Source: Acanthosoma haemorrhoidale
Lineage: Eukaryota; Arthropoda; Insecta; Hemiptera; Acanthosomatidae
Length of the DNA: 64,000 bases
Assembly (NCBI GenBank): GCA_930367205.1
Contig: OV884011.1
Location: 144,767,937-144,831,936, forward strand
Reading direction: 5' to 3'
The position numbers were made by a program, and so were the translations under genes. The first letter of the stretch is position 1, and each line of letters opens with the position of its first letter. The notes beneath the pieces are model-generated. The model was not told where the DNA came from, ran no database searches, and saw nothing but the letters and a program-made list of their open reading frames with translations. Of this stretch, positions 52,091-64,000 are shown piece by piece.

Positions 52091-55000
52091 GTCTGTGTTG
52101 CATGGATTAATTTTTTATTAATATCCTGTGTCCAGCACCTGGTCCACTATCATGACTATGTCATGGTTTTGAGTATAACCTGGATGAAGTCATGCTGACT
52201 AGCCAGAACCAACCGAGACATTGAAAATTCAACATTTCTTTAGACCACAAAGGATCAAAAGCCGAAAGAAAGATTTTTCTTTCAAAACCCCGGCCCGGTC
52301 TACAATAGGGAGAAACAATGCGCCGAAACTAAACATCCGAACTAGCGACTGAATCAAATTAGAAGATAAGAAACATCAAGGCTATAAATCCGACAGCTGA
52401 AATTCTCCGTAAATAGGAAAATTTGTAATATTATCGCATATCAAGCCTGTTAGAAGTAAGATAATCTGTAAGCTTGTATTTATTGTATGACTGTGTGAAT
52501 GCATTTATTTGTTATTAATATCCTGTGCCCAGGTTTTGGTCCGCTATCATGACTGCATCCAGGTTTCGAGTACAATCTGGATAAAGTCATGGTGACTAGC
52601 CAGAAACAGCTGAGACATCAATTATTCAACATTTTCTGAAACACCGATGGATCAACAGTCCAAAGAAAAATTCTTCTTTCAGAACCCCGGCCTAGTCTAG
52701 AGGAGGGCAGAACGATGCACCGAAAGTAAAAGGCCGAACTACCGACTAAATCAAATTAGAAGAAAAGAAACACCAAGGCTATAATGCCGACAGCTGAGAT
52801 TCTCTGTAAATAAGAAAATTTGTAATAGTATAGCTTTTCACGACTTTTTGAAGTAACAGGCTTTGTAAGCTTGTCTTTAAACCATGAGTTAACCGTGTTG
52901 CATGCATTTATGTGTTATTTATATCCTGTGCTCAGGTCCTGGCACATTTCCAGGTTCTGGTCCGCCATCATGACTGCATCCAGGTTTTGAGTACAATCTA
53001 GATGAAGTCATGATGACTAACCAGAACCAACTGAGACATCGAAGATTCAACATTCCCTGAGAACCTAATGGATCAAAAGCCCTAGAAAAGTATATCCAAG
53101 GCTGCAAAGGTAACAGTTGGGATTTCCTTTAAATAAGATAGTTTTTATAGTAGTCATGATGTTCTTTGCAGGTCTTGTAGATGTAAGAGAATTTCTTAGC
53201 TTGTCTTTAACGTGTAATTTTACAGTTCTGCATGAATTTATTCGTGTTTTAGCGGCATATCCCGTGCTTTTTAAGTCTGTTAGAAGTATGAGAATTTGCC
53301 TTGGATGCCATTCATTTTTAGAGGTCTTTTTTCGTTTTTAATATTTAGCCTTTTGTAGTTACACGGGTAAATGGATTTCTTCTACTATCTGTGCTTAATT
53401 TCACCCTTAGGATAAATAGTTGAGGTGTGAAATATCGTTAAAACTCTCAAACCGGTTAAATAATCAGTTTCGAAGCACTGTGAATGTGATAAAAGTCAAT
53501 TCATGAAAACGAAATATTTAAAAATGTTTTTCTGAAACACCAAAATTATGAAAATGTTCGTAAATATGTGGTAAATAATGGTAGATATATTTAAACCAAA
53601 AAAAATTAATTATTGTAATCCAAAATATTCCAGATGTTTATCTGGACACTCTAGTCTAGACGTCTGACCTTGCAATTTTTTCAAGAGAGTTGTATATCTG
53701 CATATTTTTAGACCTCAATCGTTTTTAATTATACAATTATAGATTCTCAATAGCTTTATTCTATTTCCTGTAGCTTGGCTACATTTTATACATGTTATAA
53801 TAAAAAAATAGCCATAGTAAAGACCTCAATCGTCCCGTATTCATGTACTAGTTGGGACAGGTTGTGTGGTGGTCTTAGTTACGGTCCGCAAATATAGATG
53901 CCCAAACGCTTTTACGCCACATTCCCAGTGTAAAGTGTGTCTTCTCTAGTTATAGTATTCATTATCGGAGCGGCGTGTTGTGCAGATAAGTTCGGTTAGT
54001 TGAACATAAGAATCCAAATGCATTGCGTATGACTGTGTGACTTACTACTTGCCTATTTACGGTGTGAAAATCGGTTTCCATTCAATGTCGCTACATCTTA
54101 TCAGGTATGTGAACATATTTATTTGGGTATTTCTAGTCTAGGTTTACAAAGTGAAATTAAATATGTGAGTTTTAACATGGATCATGCTAAAAGGTGTGTG
54201 TTGGAAATATGCTTACTCTCCATGTATGGTTGACAATTGCTGTAAATATGCAAATGTAATATATTAGTGATTTTCGCAGATGCATCTCTTCAGTTAACGG
54301 TGTGCGGTTATTTTTATTTTAAAAGTATATGAGCGGTTTTTTTTTTTTTTTTGAATATATTAAAATAGTTTACTAATTCATACTAACTTTAAAATTCACG
54401 TAGCAATAATTTGTCGACTAAAAAAAAAATTGAGCAAATATTTGCTTATCTGCCTTCGAATCACAAGTATTAATAATTTGTTCGTTATTTACAATTTTAA
54501 AACGTGTAGAATGTGGTCCATGGAAGTTTGCAAATGAAATTCATATTATTACTTATTTGTATTCAAGATAATATTTGTCTAAAACTGCTGGAACAAAGAA
54601 GGGAATATTTACATTCCAGGAGGGGATCTGTTGTATGATTAGCAGCAAAGCAGGCATTTTTTTAAAATTTCTGATTCCTGCTATGTCAAAATGTAATTAG
54701 TTTTCTTTGGTTTCCCTAGATAACCTTCATTTAGGAAACTCTTCAAATGATTGCTCCTAAACGTTGTATCCAATGTCTTGGCTATAGTATAATCCATGTT
54801 ATTCTTGGCATGGTGGTGAATTTATTTTGGAGACTACCATAGTAGTTTCCTAAGTTGGTTTCTCCGGTGTCTATATTGGTCTGTTCTGTACACGGTTTTT
54901 GTCTTGTTGCGAGAAAATTCGATATTCTCTTCCATATGTAAACCGTATTTCTTTTAAGTGTGTTATTATTCGGAAAGGTTTATGTTTGTTATATTTTGTG

Positions 55001-55811
55001 GGATATATTGATTTAGCCATATGGGCTATCGGTTATTTTTTCTAACATGAGTAACTAGCCTCCTAGTTTTTGTTGGGTTTTCCTGCCTGGCTTGTGTTTT
55101 ATTGCTTTCTCATAGCGAGATGTTTCCCGAGAATAATGGCCTCAGGTATGTTAGGGATCTTTCACTTATAGCCCGACCGAGGTACAAAGACGACCCCAAA
55201 CATTTTTCTTATTTTGTACACACCATTGTTACTAGTTGGTTTATAGGAACAGGTGTTCCCAAGATTATTTTTTGCACTAAAATAAATAATTAACTATAAG
55301 GAAACTGATACAGTTACTGTAGATTAGCTTTATCGGAGTGAAGGTGTGGGGTCAATTATATTAGGATCTACAAGTATAGATATAGGGATAACCAGAATTT
55401 AGCATAAATCGATTTAAATAATACCATTTAGGTTGGCTAACGCCCCTTTATAATAAATATCATAACTCACCAGTTTAATTGTAAATCCAGGATTTTAGTA
55501 CAATCTTGATGAAGTCATGATGACTAACAAGAACCAGCTGAGAGATGGAAGATTCAAAATTTCCAAGACCTCAATAGATCAACCGCCCAAAGGAATATTC
55601 TTCTTTCAGAACTCCGACCCTGTCTAGAGGAGGCAAATCGACGCACTGAAAGAAAACGGCCAAACTAGCGACTAAAGCAAATAAGAAGAAATGCAGCACC
55701 AAGACTTTAATGCCGACAGCTGAAATTCTCCGTAAATATGAAAATGTGTAATACTATAGTATATCAAGCCTGTAAGAAGTAAGATACTTTGTTAGCTTGT
55801 ATCAATCAAAT
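52091..55811. repeat. Tandem unit 15 (3,721 bp)
   Basis: Complete copy. Alleles: 24T, 232G, 261G, 265C, 455T, 502G, 1074C, 1268G, 1588T, T16, 3198A, 3616T. It combines 455T (shared with units 5 and 8) with T16 (shared with units 1 and 4), which looks like a mosaic. Confidence 0.98.
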
Positions 55812-58800
55812 GTCTGTGTTGCATGGATTAATTTGTTATTAATATCCTGTGTCCAGCACCTGGTCCACTATCATGACTATGTCATGGTTTTGAGTATAAC
55901 CTGGATGAAGTCATGCTGACTAGCCAGAACCAACCGAGACATTGAAAATTCAACATTTCTTTAGACCACAAAGGATCAAAAGCCGAAAGAAAGATTTTTC
56001 TTTCAAAACCCCGGCCCGGTCTACAATAGGGAGAAACAATGCACCGAAACTAAACATCCGAACTAGCGACTAAATGAAATTAGAAGATAAGAAACATCAA
56101 GGCTATAAATCCGACAGCTGAAATTCTCCGTAAATAGGAAAATTTGTAATATTATCGCATATCAAGCCTGTTAGAAGTAAGATAATCTGTAAGCTTGTAT
56201 TTATTGTATGACTGTGTGAATGCATTTATTTGTTATTAATATCCTGTGCCCAGGTTTTGGTCCGCCATCATGACTGCATCCAGGTTTCGAGTACAATCTG
56301 GATAAAGTCATGGTGACTAGCCAGAAACAGCTGAGACATCAATTATTCAACATTTTCTGAAACACCGATGGATCAACAGTCCAAAGAAAAATTCTTCTTT
56401 CAGAACCCCGGCCTAGTCTAGAGGAGGGCAGAACGATGCACCGAAAGTAAAAGGCCGAACTACCGACTAAATCAAATTAGAAGAAAAGAAACACCAAGGC
56501 TATAATGCCGACAGCTGAGATTCTCTGTAAATAAGAAAATTTGTAATAGTATAGCTTTTCACGACTTTTTGAAGTAACAGGCTTTGTAAGCTTGTCTTTA
56601 AACCATGAGTTAACCGTGTTGCATGCATTTATGTGTTATTTATATCCTGTGCTCAGGTCCTGGCACATTTCCAGGTTCTGGTCCGCCATCATGACTGCAT
56701 CCAGGTTTTGAGTACAATCTAGATGAAGTCATGATGACTAACCAGAACCAACTGAGACATCGAAGATTCAACATTCCCTGAGAACCTAATGGATCAAAAG
56801 CCCTAGAAAAGTATATCCAAGGCTGCAAAGGTAACAGTTGGGATTTCCTTTAAATAAGATAGTTTTTATAGTAGTCATGATGTTCTTTGCAGGTCTTGTA
56901 GATGTAAGAGAATTTCTTAGCTTGTCTTTAACGTGTAATTTTACAGTTCTGCATGAATTTATTCGTGTTTTAGCGGCATATCCCGTGCTTTTTAAGTCTG
57001 TTAGAAGTATGAGAATTTGCCTTGGATGCCATTCATTTTTAGAGGTCTTTTTTCGTTTTTAATATTTAGCCTTTTGTAGTTACACGGGTAAATGGATTTC
57101 TTCTACTATCTGTGCTTAATTTCACCCTTAGGATAAATAGTTGAGGTGTGAAATATCGTTAAAACTCTCAAACCGGTTAAATAATCAGTTTCGAAGCACT
57201 GTGAATGTGATAAAAGTCAATTCATGAAAACGAAATATTTAAAAATGTTTTTCTGAAACACCAAAATTATGAAAATGTTCGTAAATATGTGGTAAATAAT
57301 GGTAGATATATTTAAACCAAAAAAAATTAATTATTGTAATCCAAAATATTCCAGATGTTTATCTGGACACTCTAGTCTAGACGTCTGACCTTGCAATTTT
57401 TTCAAGAGAGTTGTATATCTGCATATTTTTAGACCTCAATCGTTTTTAATTATACAATTATAGATTCTCAATAGCTTTATTCTATTTCCTGTAGCTTGGC
57501 TACATTTTATACATGTTATAATAAAAAAATAGCCATAGTAAAGACCTCAATCGTCCCGTATTCATGTACTAGTTGGGACAGGTTGTGTGGTGGTCTTAGT
57601 TACGGTCCGCAAATATAGATGCCCAAACGCTTTTACGCCACATTCCCAGTGTAAAGTGTGTCTTCTCTAGTTATAGTATTCATTATCGGAGCGGCGTGTT
57701 GTGCAGATAAGTTCGGTTAGTTGAACATAAGAATCCAAATGCATTGCGTATGACTGTGTGACTTACTACTTGCCTATTTACGGTGTGAAAATCGGTTTCC
57801 ATTCAATGTCGCTACATCTTATCAGGTATGTGAACATATTTATTTGGGTATTTCTAGTCTAGGTTTACAAAGTGAAATTAAATATGTGAGTTTTAACATG
57901 GATCATGCTAAAAGGTGTGTGTTGGAAATATGCTTACTCTCCATGTATGGTTGACAATTGCTGTAAATATGCAAATGTAATATATTAGTGATTTTCGCAG
58001 ATGCATCTCTTCAGTTAACGGTGTGCGGTTATTTTTATTTTAAAAGTATATGAGCGTTTTTTTTTTTTTGTTTGAATATATTAAAATAGTTTACTAATTC
58101 ATACTAACTTTAAAATTCACGTAGCAATAATTTGTCGACTAAAAAAAAAATTGAGCAAATATTTGCTTATCTGCCTTCGAATCACAAGTATTAATAATTT
58201 GTTCGTTATTTACAATTTTAAAACGTGTAGAATGTGGTCCATGGAAGTTTGCAAATGAAATTCATATTATTACTTATTTGTATTCAAGATAATATTTGTC
58301 TAAAACTGCTGGAACAAAGAAGGGAATATTTACATTCCAGGAGGGGATCTGTTGTATGATTAGCAGCAAAGCAGGCATTTTTTTAAAATTTCTGATTCCT
58401 GCTATGTCAAAATGTAATTAGTTTTCTTTGGTTTCCCTAGATAACCTTCATTTAGGAAACTCTTCAAATGATTGCTCCTAAACGTTGTATCCAATGTCTT
58501 GGCTATAGTATAATCCATGTTATTCTTGGCATGGTGGTGAATTTATTTTGGAGACTACCATAGTAGTTTCCTAAGTTGGTTTCTCCGGTGTCTATATTGG
58601 TCTGTTCTGTACACGGTTTTTGTCTTGTTGCGAGAAAATTCGATATTCTCTTCCATATGTAAACCGTATTTCTTTTAAGTGTGTTATTATTCGGAAAGGT
58701 TTATGTTTGTTATATTTTGTGGGATATATTGATTTAGCCATATGGGCTATCGGTTATTTTTTCTAACATGAGTAACTAGCCTCCTAGTTTTTGTTGGGTT

Positions 58801-59532
58801 TTCCTGCCTGGCTTGTGTTTTATTGCTTTCTCATAGCGAGATGTTTCCCGAGAATAATGGCCTCAGGTATGTTAGGGATCTTTCACTTATAGCCCGACCG
58901 AGGTACAAAGACGACCCCAAACATTTTTCTTATTTTGTACACACCATTGTTACTAGTTGGTTTATAGGAACAGGTGTTCCCAAGATTATTTTTTGCACTA
59001 AAATAAATAATTAACTATAAGGAAACTGATACAGTTACTGTAGATTAGCTTTATCGGAGTGAAGGTGTGGGGTCAATTATATTAGGATCTACAAGTATAG
59101 ATATAGGGATAACCAGAATTTAGCATAAATCGATTTAAATAATACCATTTAGGTTGGCTAACGCCCCTTTATAATAAATATCATAACTCACCAGTTTAAT
59201 TGTAAATCCAGGATTTTAGTACAATCTTGATGAAGTCATGATGACTAACAAGAACCAGCTGAGAGATGGAAGATTCAAAATTTCCAAGACCTCAATAGAT
59301 CAACCGCCCAAAGGAATATTCTTCTTTCAGAACTCCGACCCTGTCTAGAGGAGGCAAATCGACGCACTGAAAGAAAACGGCCAAACTAGCGACTAAAGCA
59401 AATAAGAAGAAATGCAGCACCAAGACATTAATGCCGACAGCTGAAATTCTCCGTAAATATGAAAATGTGTAATACTATAGTATATCAAGCCTGTAAGAAG
59501 TAAGATACTTTGTTAGCTTGTATCAATCAAAT
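55812..59532. repeat. Tandem unit 16 (3,721 bp)
   Basis: Complete copy. Alleles: 24G, 232A, 261A, 265G, 455C, 502G, 1074C, 1268G, 1588T, 3198A, 3616A. Its T tract is T13-G-T3, because a private G-to-T change at offset 2246 extends the tract on its left side. Confidence 0.98.
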
Positions 59533-62500
59533 GTCTGTGTTGCATGGATTAATTTTTTATTAATATCCTGTGTCCAGCACCTGGTCCACTATCATGACTA
59601 TGTCATGGTTTTGAGTATAACCTGGATGAAGTCATGCTGACTAGCCAGAACCAACCGAGACATTGAAAATTCAACATTTCTTTAGACCACAAAGGATCAA
59701 AAGCCGAAAGAAAGATTTTTCTTTCAAAACCCCGGCCCGGTCTACAATAGGGAGAAACAATGCACCGAAACTAAACATCCGAACTAGCGACTAAATGAAA
59801 TTAGAAGATAAGAAACATCAAGGCTATAAATCCGACAGCTGAAATTCTCCGTAAATAGGAAAATTTGTAATATTATCGCATATCAAGCCTGTTAGAAGTA
59901 AGATAATCTGTAAGCTTGTATTTATTGTATGACTGTGTGAATGCATTTATTTGTTATTAATATCCTGTGCCCAGGTTTTGGTCCGCCATCATGACTGCAT
60001 CCAGGTTTCGAGTACAATCTGGATAAAGTCATGCTGACTAGCCAGAAACAGCTGAGACATCAATTATTCAACATTTTCTGAAACACCGATGGATCAACAG
60101 TCCAAAGAAAAATTCTTCTTTCAGAACCCCGGCCTAGTCTAGAGGAGGGCAGAACGATGCACCGAAAGTAAAAGGCCGAACTACCGACTAAATCAAATTA
60201 GAAGAAAAGAAACACCAAGGCTATAATGCCGACAGCTGAGATTCTCTGTAAATAAGAAAATTTGTAATAGTATAGCTTTTCACGACTTTTTGAAGTAACA
60301 GGCTTTGTAAGCTTGTCTTTAAACCATGAGTTAACCGTGTTGCATGCATTTATGTGTTATTTATATCCTGTGCTCAGGTCCTGGCACATTTCCAGGTTCT
60401 GGTCCGCCATCATGACTGCATCCAGGTTTTGAGTACAATCTAGATGAAGTCATGATGACTAACCAGAACCAACTGAGACATCGAAGATTCAACATTCCCT
60501 GAGAACCTAATGGATCAAAAGCCCTAGAAAAGTATATCCAAGGCTGCAAAGGTAACAGTTGGGATTTCCTTTAAATAAGATAGTTTTTATAGTAGTCATG
60601 ATGTTCTTTGCAGGTCTTGTAGATGTAAGAGAATTTCTTAGCTTGTCTTTAACGTGTAATTTTACAGTTCTGCATGAATTTATTCGTGTTTTAGCGGCAT
60701 ATCCCGTGCTTTTTAAGTCTGTTAGAAGTATGAGAATTTGCCTTGGATGCCATTCATTTTTAGAGGTCTTTTTTCGTTTTTAATATTTAGCCTTTTGTAG
60801 TTACACGGGTAAATGGATTTCTTCTACTATCTGTGCTTAATTTCACCCTTAGGATAAATAGTTGAGGTGTGAAATATCGTTAAAACTCTCAAACCGGTTA
60901 AATAATCAGTTTCGAAGCACTGTGAATGTGATAAAAGTCAATTCATGAAAACGAAATATTTAAAAATGTTTTTCTGAAACACCAAAATTATGAAAATGTT
61001 CGTAAATATGTGGTAAATAATGGTAGATATATTTAAACCAAAAAAAATTAATTATTGTAATCCAAAATATTCCAGATGTTTATCTGGACACTCTAGTCTA
61101 GACGTCTGACCTTGCAATTTTTTCAAGAGAGTTGTATATCTGCATATTTTTAGACCTCAATCGTTTTTAATTATACAATTATAGATTCTCAATAGCTTTA
61201 TTCTATTTCCTGTAGCTTGGCTACATTTTATACATGTTATAATAAAAAAATAGCCATAGTAAAGACCTCAATCGTCCCGTATTCATGTACTAGTTGGGAC
61301 AGGTTGTGTGGTGGTCTTAGTTACGGTCCGCAAATATAGATGCCCAAACGCTTTTACGCCACATTCCCAGTGTAAAGTGTGTCTTCTCTAGTTATAGTAT
61401 TCATTATCGGAGCGGCGTGTTGTGCAGATAAGTTCGGTTAGTTGAACATAAGAATCCAAATGCATTGCGTATGACTGTGTGACTTACTACTTGCCTATTT
61501 ACGGTGTGAAAATCGGTTTCCATTCAATGTCGCTACATCTTATCAGGTATGTGAACATATTTATTTGGGTATTTCTAGTCTAGGTTTACAAAGTGAAATT
61601 AAATATGTGAGTTTTAACATGGATCATGCTAAAAGGTGTGTGTTGGAAATATGCTTACTCTCCATGTATGGTTGACAATTGCTGTAAATATGCAAATGTA
61701 ATATATTAGTGATTTTCGCAGATGCATCTCTTCAGTTAACGGTGTGCGGTTATTTTTATTTTAAAAGTATATGAGCGGTTTTTTTTTTTTGTTTGAATAT
61801 ATTAAAATAGTTTACTAATTCATACTAACTTTAAAATTCACGTAGCAATAATTTGTCGACTAAAAAAAAAATTGAGCAAATATTTGCTTATCTGCCTTCG
61901 AATCACAAGTATTAATAATTTGTTCGTTATTTACAATTTTAAAACGTGTAGAATGTGGTCCATGGAAGTTTGCAAATGAAATTCATATTATTACTTATTT
62001 GTATTCAAGATAATATTTGTCTAAAACTGCTGGAACAAAGAAGGGAATATTTACATTCCAGGAGGGGATCTGTTGTATGATTAGCAGCAAAGCAGGCATT
62101 TTTTTAAAATTTCTGATTCCTGCTATGTCAAAATGTAATTAGTTTTCTTTGGTTTCCCTAGATAACCTTCATTTAGGAAACTCTTCAAATGATTGCTCCT
62201 AAACGTTGTATCCAATGTCTTGGCTATAGTATAATCCATGTTATTCTTGGCATGGTGGTGAATTTATTTTGGAGACTACCATAGTAGTTTCCTAAGTTGG
62301 TTTCTCCGGTGTCTATATTGGTCTGTTCTGTACACGGTTTTTGTCTTGTTGCGAGAAAATTCGATATTCTCTTCCATATGTAAACCGTATTTCTTTTAAG
62401 TGTGTTATTATTCGGAAAGGTTTATGTTTGTTATATTTTGTGGGATATATTGATTTAGCCATATGGGCTATCGGTTATTTTTTCTAACATGAGTAACTAG

Positions 62501-63253
62501 CCTCCTAGTTTTTGTTGGGTTTTCCTGCCTGGCTTGTGTTTTATTGCTTTCTCATAGCGAGATGTTTCCCGAGAATAATGGCCTCAGGTATGTTAGGGAT
62601 CTTTCACTTATAGCCCGACCGAGGTACAAAGACGACCCCAAACATTTTTCTTATTTTGTACACACCATTGTTACTAGTTGGTTTATAGGAACAGGTGTTC
62701 CCAAGATTATTTTTTGCACTAAAATAAATAATTAACTATAAGGAAACTGATACAGTTACTGTAGATTAGCTTTATCGGAGTGAAGGTGTGGGGTCAATTA
62801 TATTAGGATCTACAAGTATAGATATAGGGATAACCAGAATTTAGCATAAATCGATTTAAATAATACCATTTAGGTTGGCTAACGCCCCTTTATAATAAAT
62901 ATCATAACTCACCAGTTTAATTGTAAATCCAGGATTTTAGTACAATCTTGATGAAGTCATGATGACTAACAAGAACCAGCTGAGAGATGGAAGATTCAAA
63001 ATTTCCAAGACCTCAATAGATCAACCGCCCAAAGGAATATTCTTCTTTCAGAACTCCGACCCTGTCTAGAGGAGGCAAATCGACGCACTGAAAGAAAACG
63101 GCCAAACTAGCGACTAAAGCAAATAAGAAGAAATGCAGCACCAAGACTTTAATGCCGACAGCTGAAATTCTCCGTAAATATGAAAATGTGTAATACTATA
63201 GTATATCAAGCCTGTAAGAAGTAAGATACTTTGTTAGCTTGTATCAATCAAAT
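59533..63253. repeat. Tandem unit 17 (3,721 bp)
   Basis: Last complete copy. Alleles: 24T, 232A, 261A, 265G, 455C, 502C, 1074C, 1268G, 1588T, T12-G-T3, 3198A, 3616T. No private change was seen. It agrees with unit 3 at every site noted. Confidence 0.98.
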
Positions 63254-64000
63254 GTCTGTGTTGCATGGATTAATTTGTTATTAATATCCTGTGTCCAGCA
63301 CCTGGTCCACTATCATGACTATGTCATGGTTTTGAGTATAACCTGGATGAAGTCATGCTGACTAGCCAGAACCAACCGAGACATTGAAAATTCAACATTT
63401 CTTTAGACCACAAAGGATCAAAAGCCGAAAGAAAGATTTTTCTTTCAAAACCCCGGCCCGGTCTACAATAGGGAGAAACAATGCGCCGAAACTAAACATC
63501 CGAACTAGCGACTGAATCAAATTAGAAGATAAGAAACATCAAGGCTATAAATCCGACAGCTGAAATTCTCCGTAAATAGGAAAATTTGTAATATTATCGC
63601 ATATCAAGCCTGTTAGAAGTAAGATAATCTGTAAGCTTGTATTTATTGTATGACTGTGTGAATGCATTTATTTGTTATTAATATCCTGTGCCCAGGTTTT
63701 GGTCCGCCATCATGACTGCATCCAGGTTTCGAGTACAATCTGGATAAAGTCATGCTGACTAGCCAGAAACAGCTGAGACATCAATTATTCAACATTTTCT
63801 GAAACACCGATGGATCAACAGTCCAAAGAAAAATTCTTCTTTCAGAACCCCGGCCTAGTCTAGAGGAGGGCAGAACGATGCACCGAAAGTAAAAGGCCGA
63901 ACTACCGACTAAATCAAATTAGAAGAAAAGAAACACCAAGGCTATAATGCCGACAGCTGAGATTCTCTGTAAATAAGAAAATTTGTAATAGTATAGCTTT
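63254..64000. repeat. Tandem unit 18, partial (first 747 bp)
   Basis: The 5' part of a further copy, containing sub-repeat A and most of B, cut by the window edge. Alleles: 24G, 232G, 261G, 265C, 455C, 502C. There is no sign of decay or change at the right edge, so the array continues. Confidence 0.97.

Noticed and set aside
1..64000. rRNA, 5S, snRNA, histone or tRNA gene tandem array
   Set aside because: No conserved rRNA or 5S segment, no RNA polymerase III A/B boxes with a cloverleaf, and no histone reading frame is visible in the unit.
1..64000. CRISPR array or bacterial repeat region
   Set aside because: The period is 3.7 kb with near-identical content throughout. There are no short repeats with unique spacers, no cas genes and no bacterial gene organisation.

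Overview
The whole 64 kb window is one head-to-tail tandem array. A unit of 3,721 bp (3,720 bp in four copies) occurs 17 complete times, and a 747-bp start of an 18th copy runs off the right edge. No DNA between or inside the units departs from the unit sequence: there is no inserted transposon, no inversion and no flanking unique sequence. The array therefore extends beyond the window on at least one side and probably both. Copies are nearly identical: about 25 variable sites were found by eye over 3.7 kb, and most pairs of units differ at fewer than ten.

The organism is very probably a eukaryote, and the window looks like long-period satellite DNA (a macrosatellite). The DNA is AT-rich and has long A and T tracts and splice-site-like and poly(A)-signal-like motifs. 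It has no operons, no ribosome-binding-site/ORF arrangement, and no recognisable rRNA, tRNA, histone or transposase gene. Every open frame above 60 codons starts with TTG rather than ATG. The species cannot be named from the sequence. Long satellites of this kind are known, for example, from potato centromeres, but centromeric location is not shown here.

Layout of one unit (offsets from the unit start; the first unit starts at 1): a block of diverged ~400-bp sub-repeats, A (1-387), B (388-784), C (785-1114, internally deleted) and E (1115-about 1213, a remnant); then about 2.2 kb of mostly single-copy AT-rich sequence (about 1214-3396); then sub-repeat D (about 3397-3710, 5'-truncated), which joins directly to A of the next unit. 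Across each unit boundary the order is therefore D-A-B-C-E, so an older, shorter repeat family was captured in the present 3.7-kb unit. Unit starts are 1, 3722, 7443, 11164, 14885, 18605, 22326, 26047, 29768, 33488, 37208, 40929, 44650, 48370, 52091, 55812, 59533 and 63254. Sub-features are described once in unit 1. Other copies are found by adding the unit start minus 1, less 1 beyond offset 2262 in the 3,720-bp units.

Points of interest: (i) sub-repeat C holds a near-perfect 28+28 nt foldback that is unchanged in all 17 copies; (ii) linked variants recur as a block in dispersed units, and all four allele combinations exist at several site pairs, indicating conversion or unequal exchange; (iii) variable sites concentrate in sub-repeat A; (iv) a possible two-exon ATG-initiated 65-codon frame with consensus splice-site motifs lies in the single-copy part. 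No confident protein-coding gene is present.
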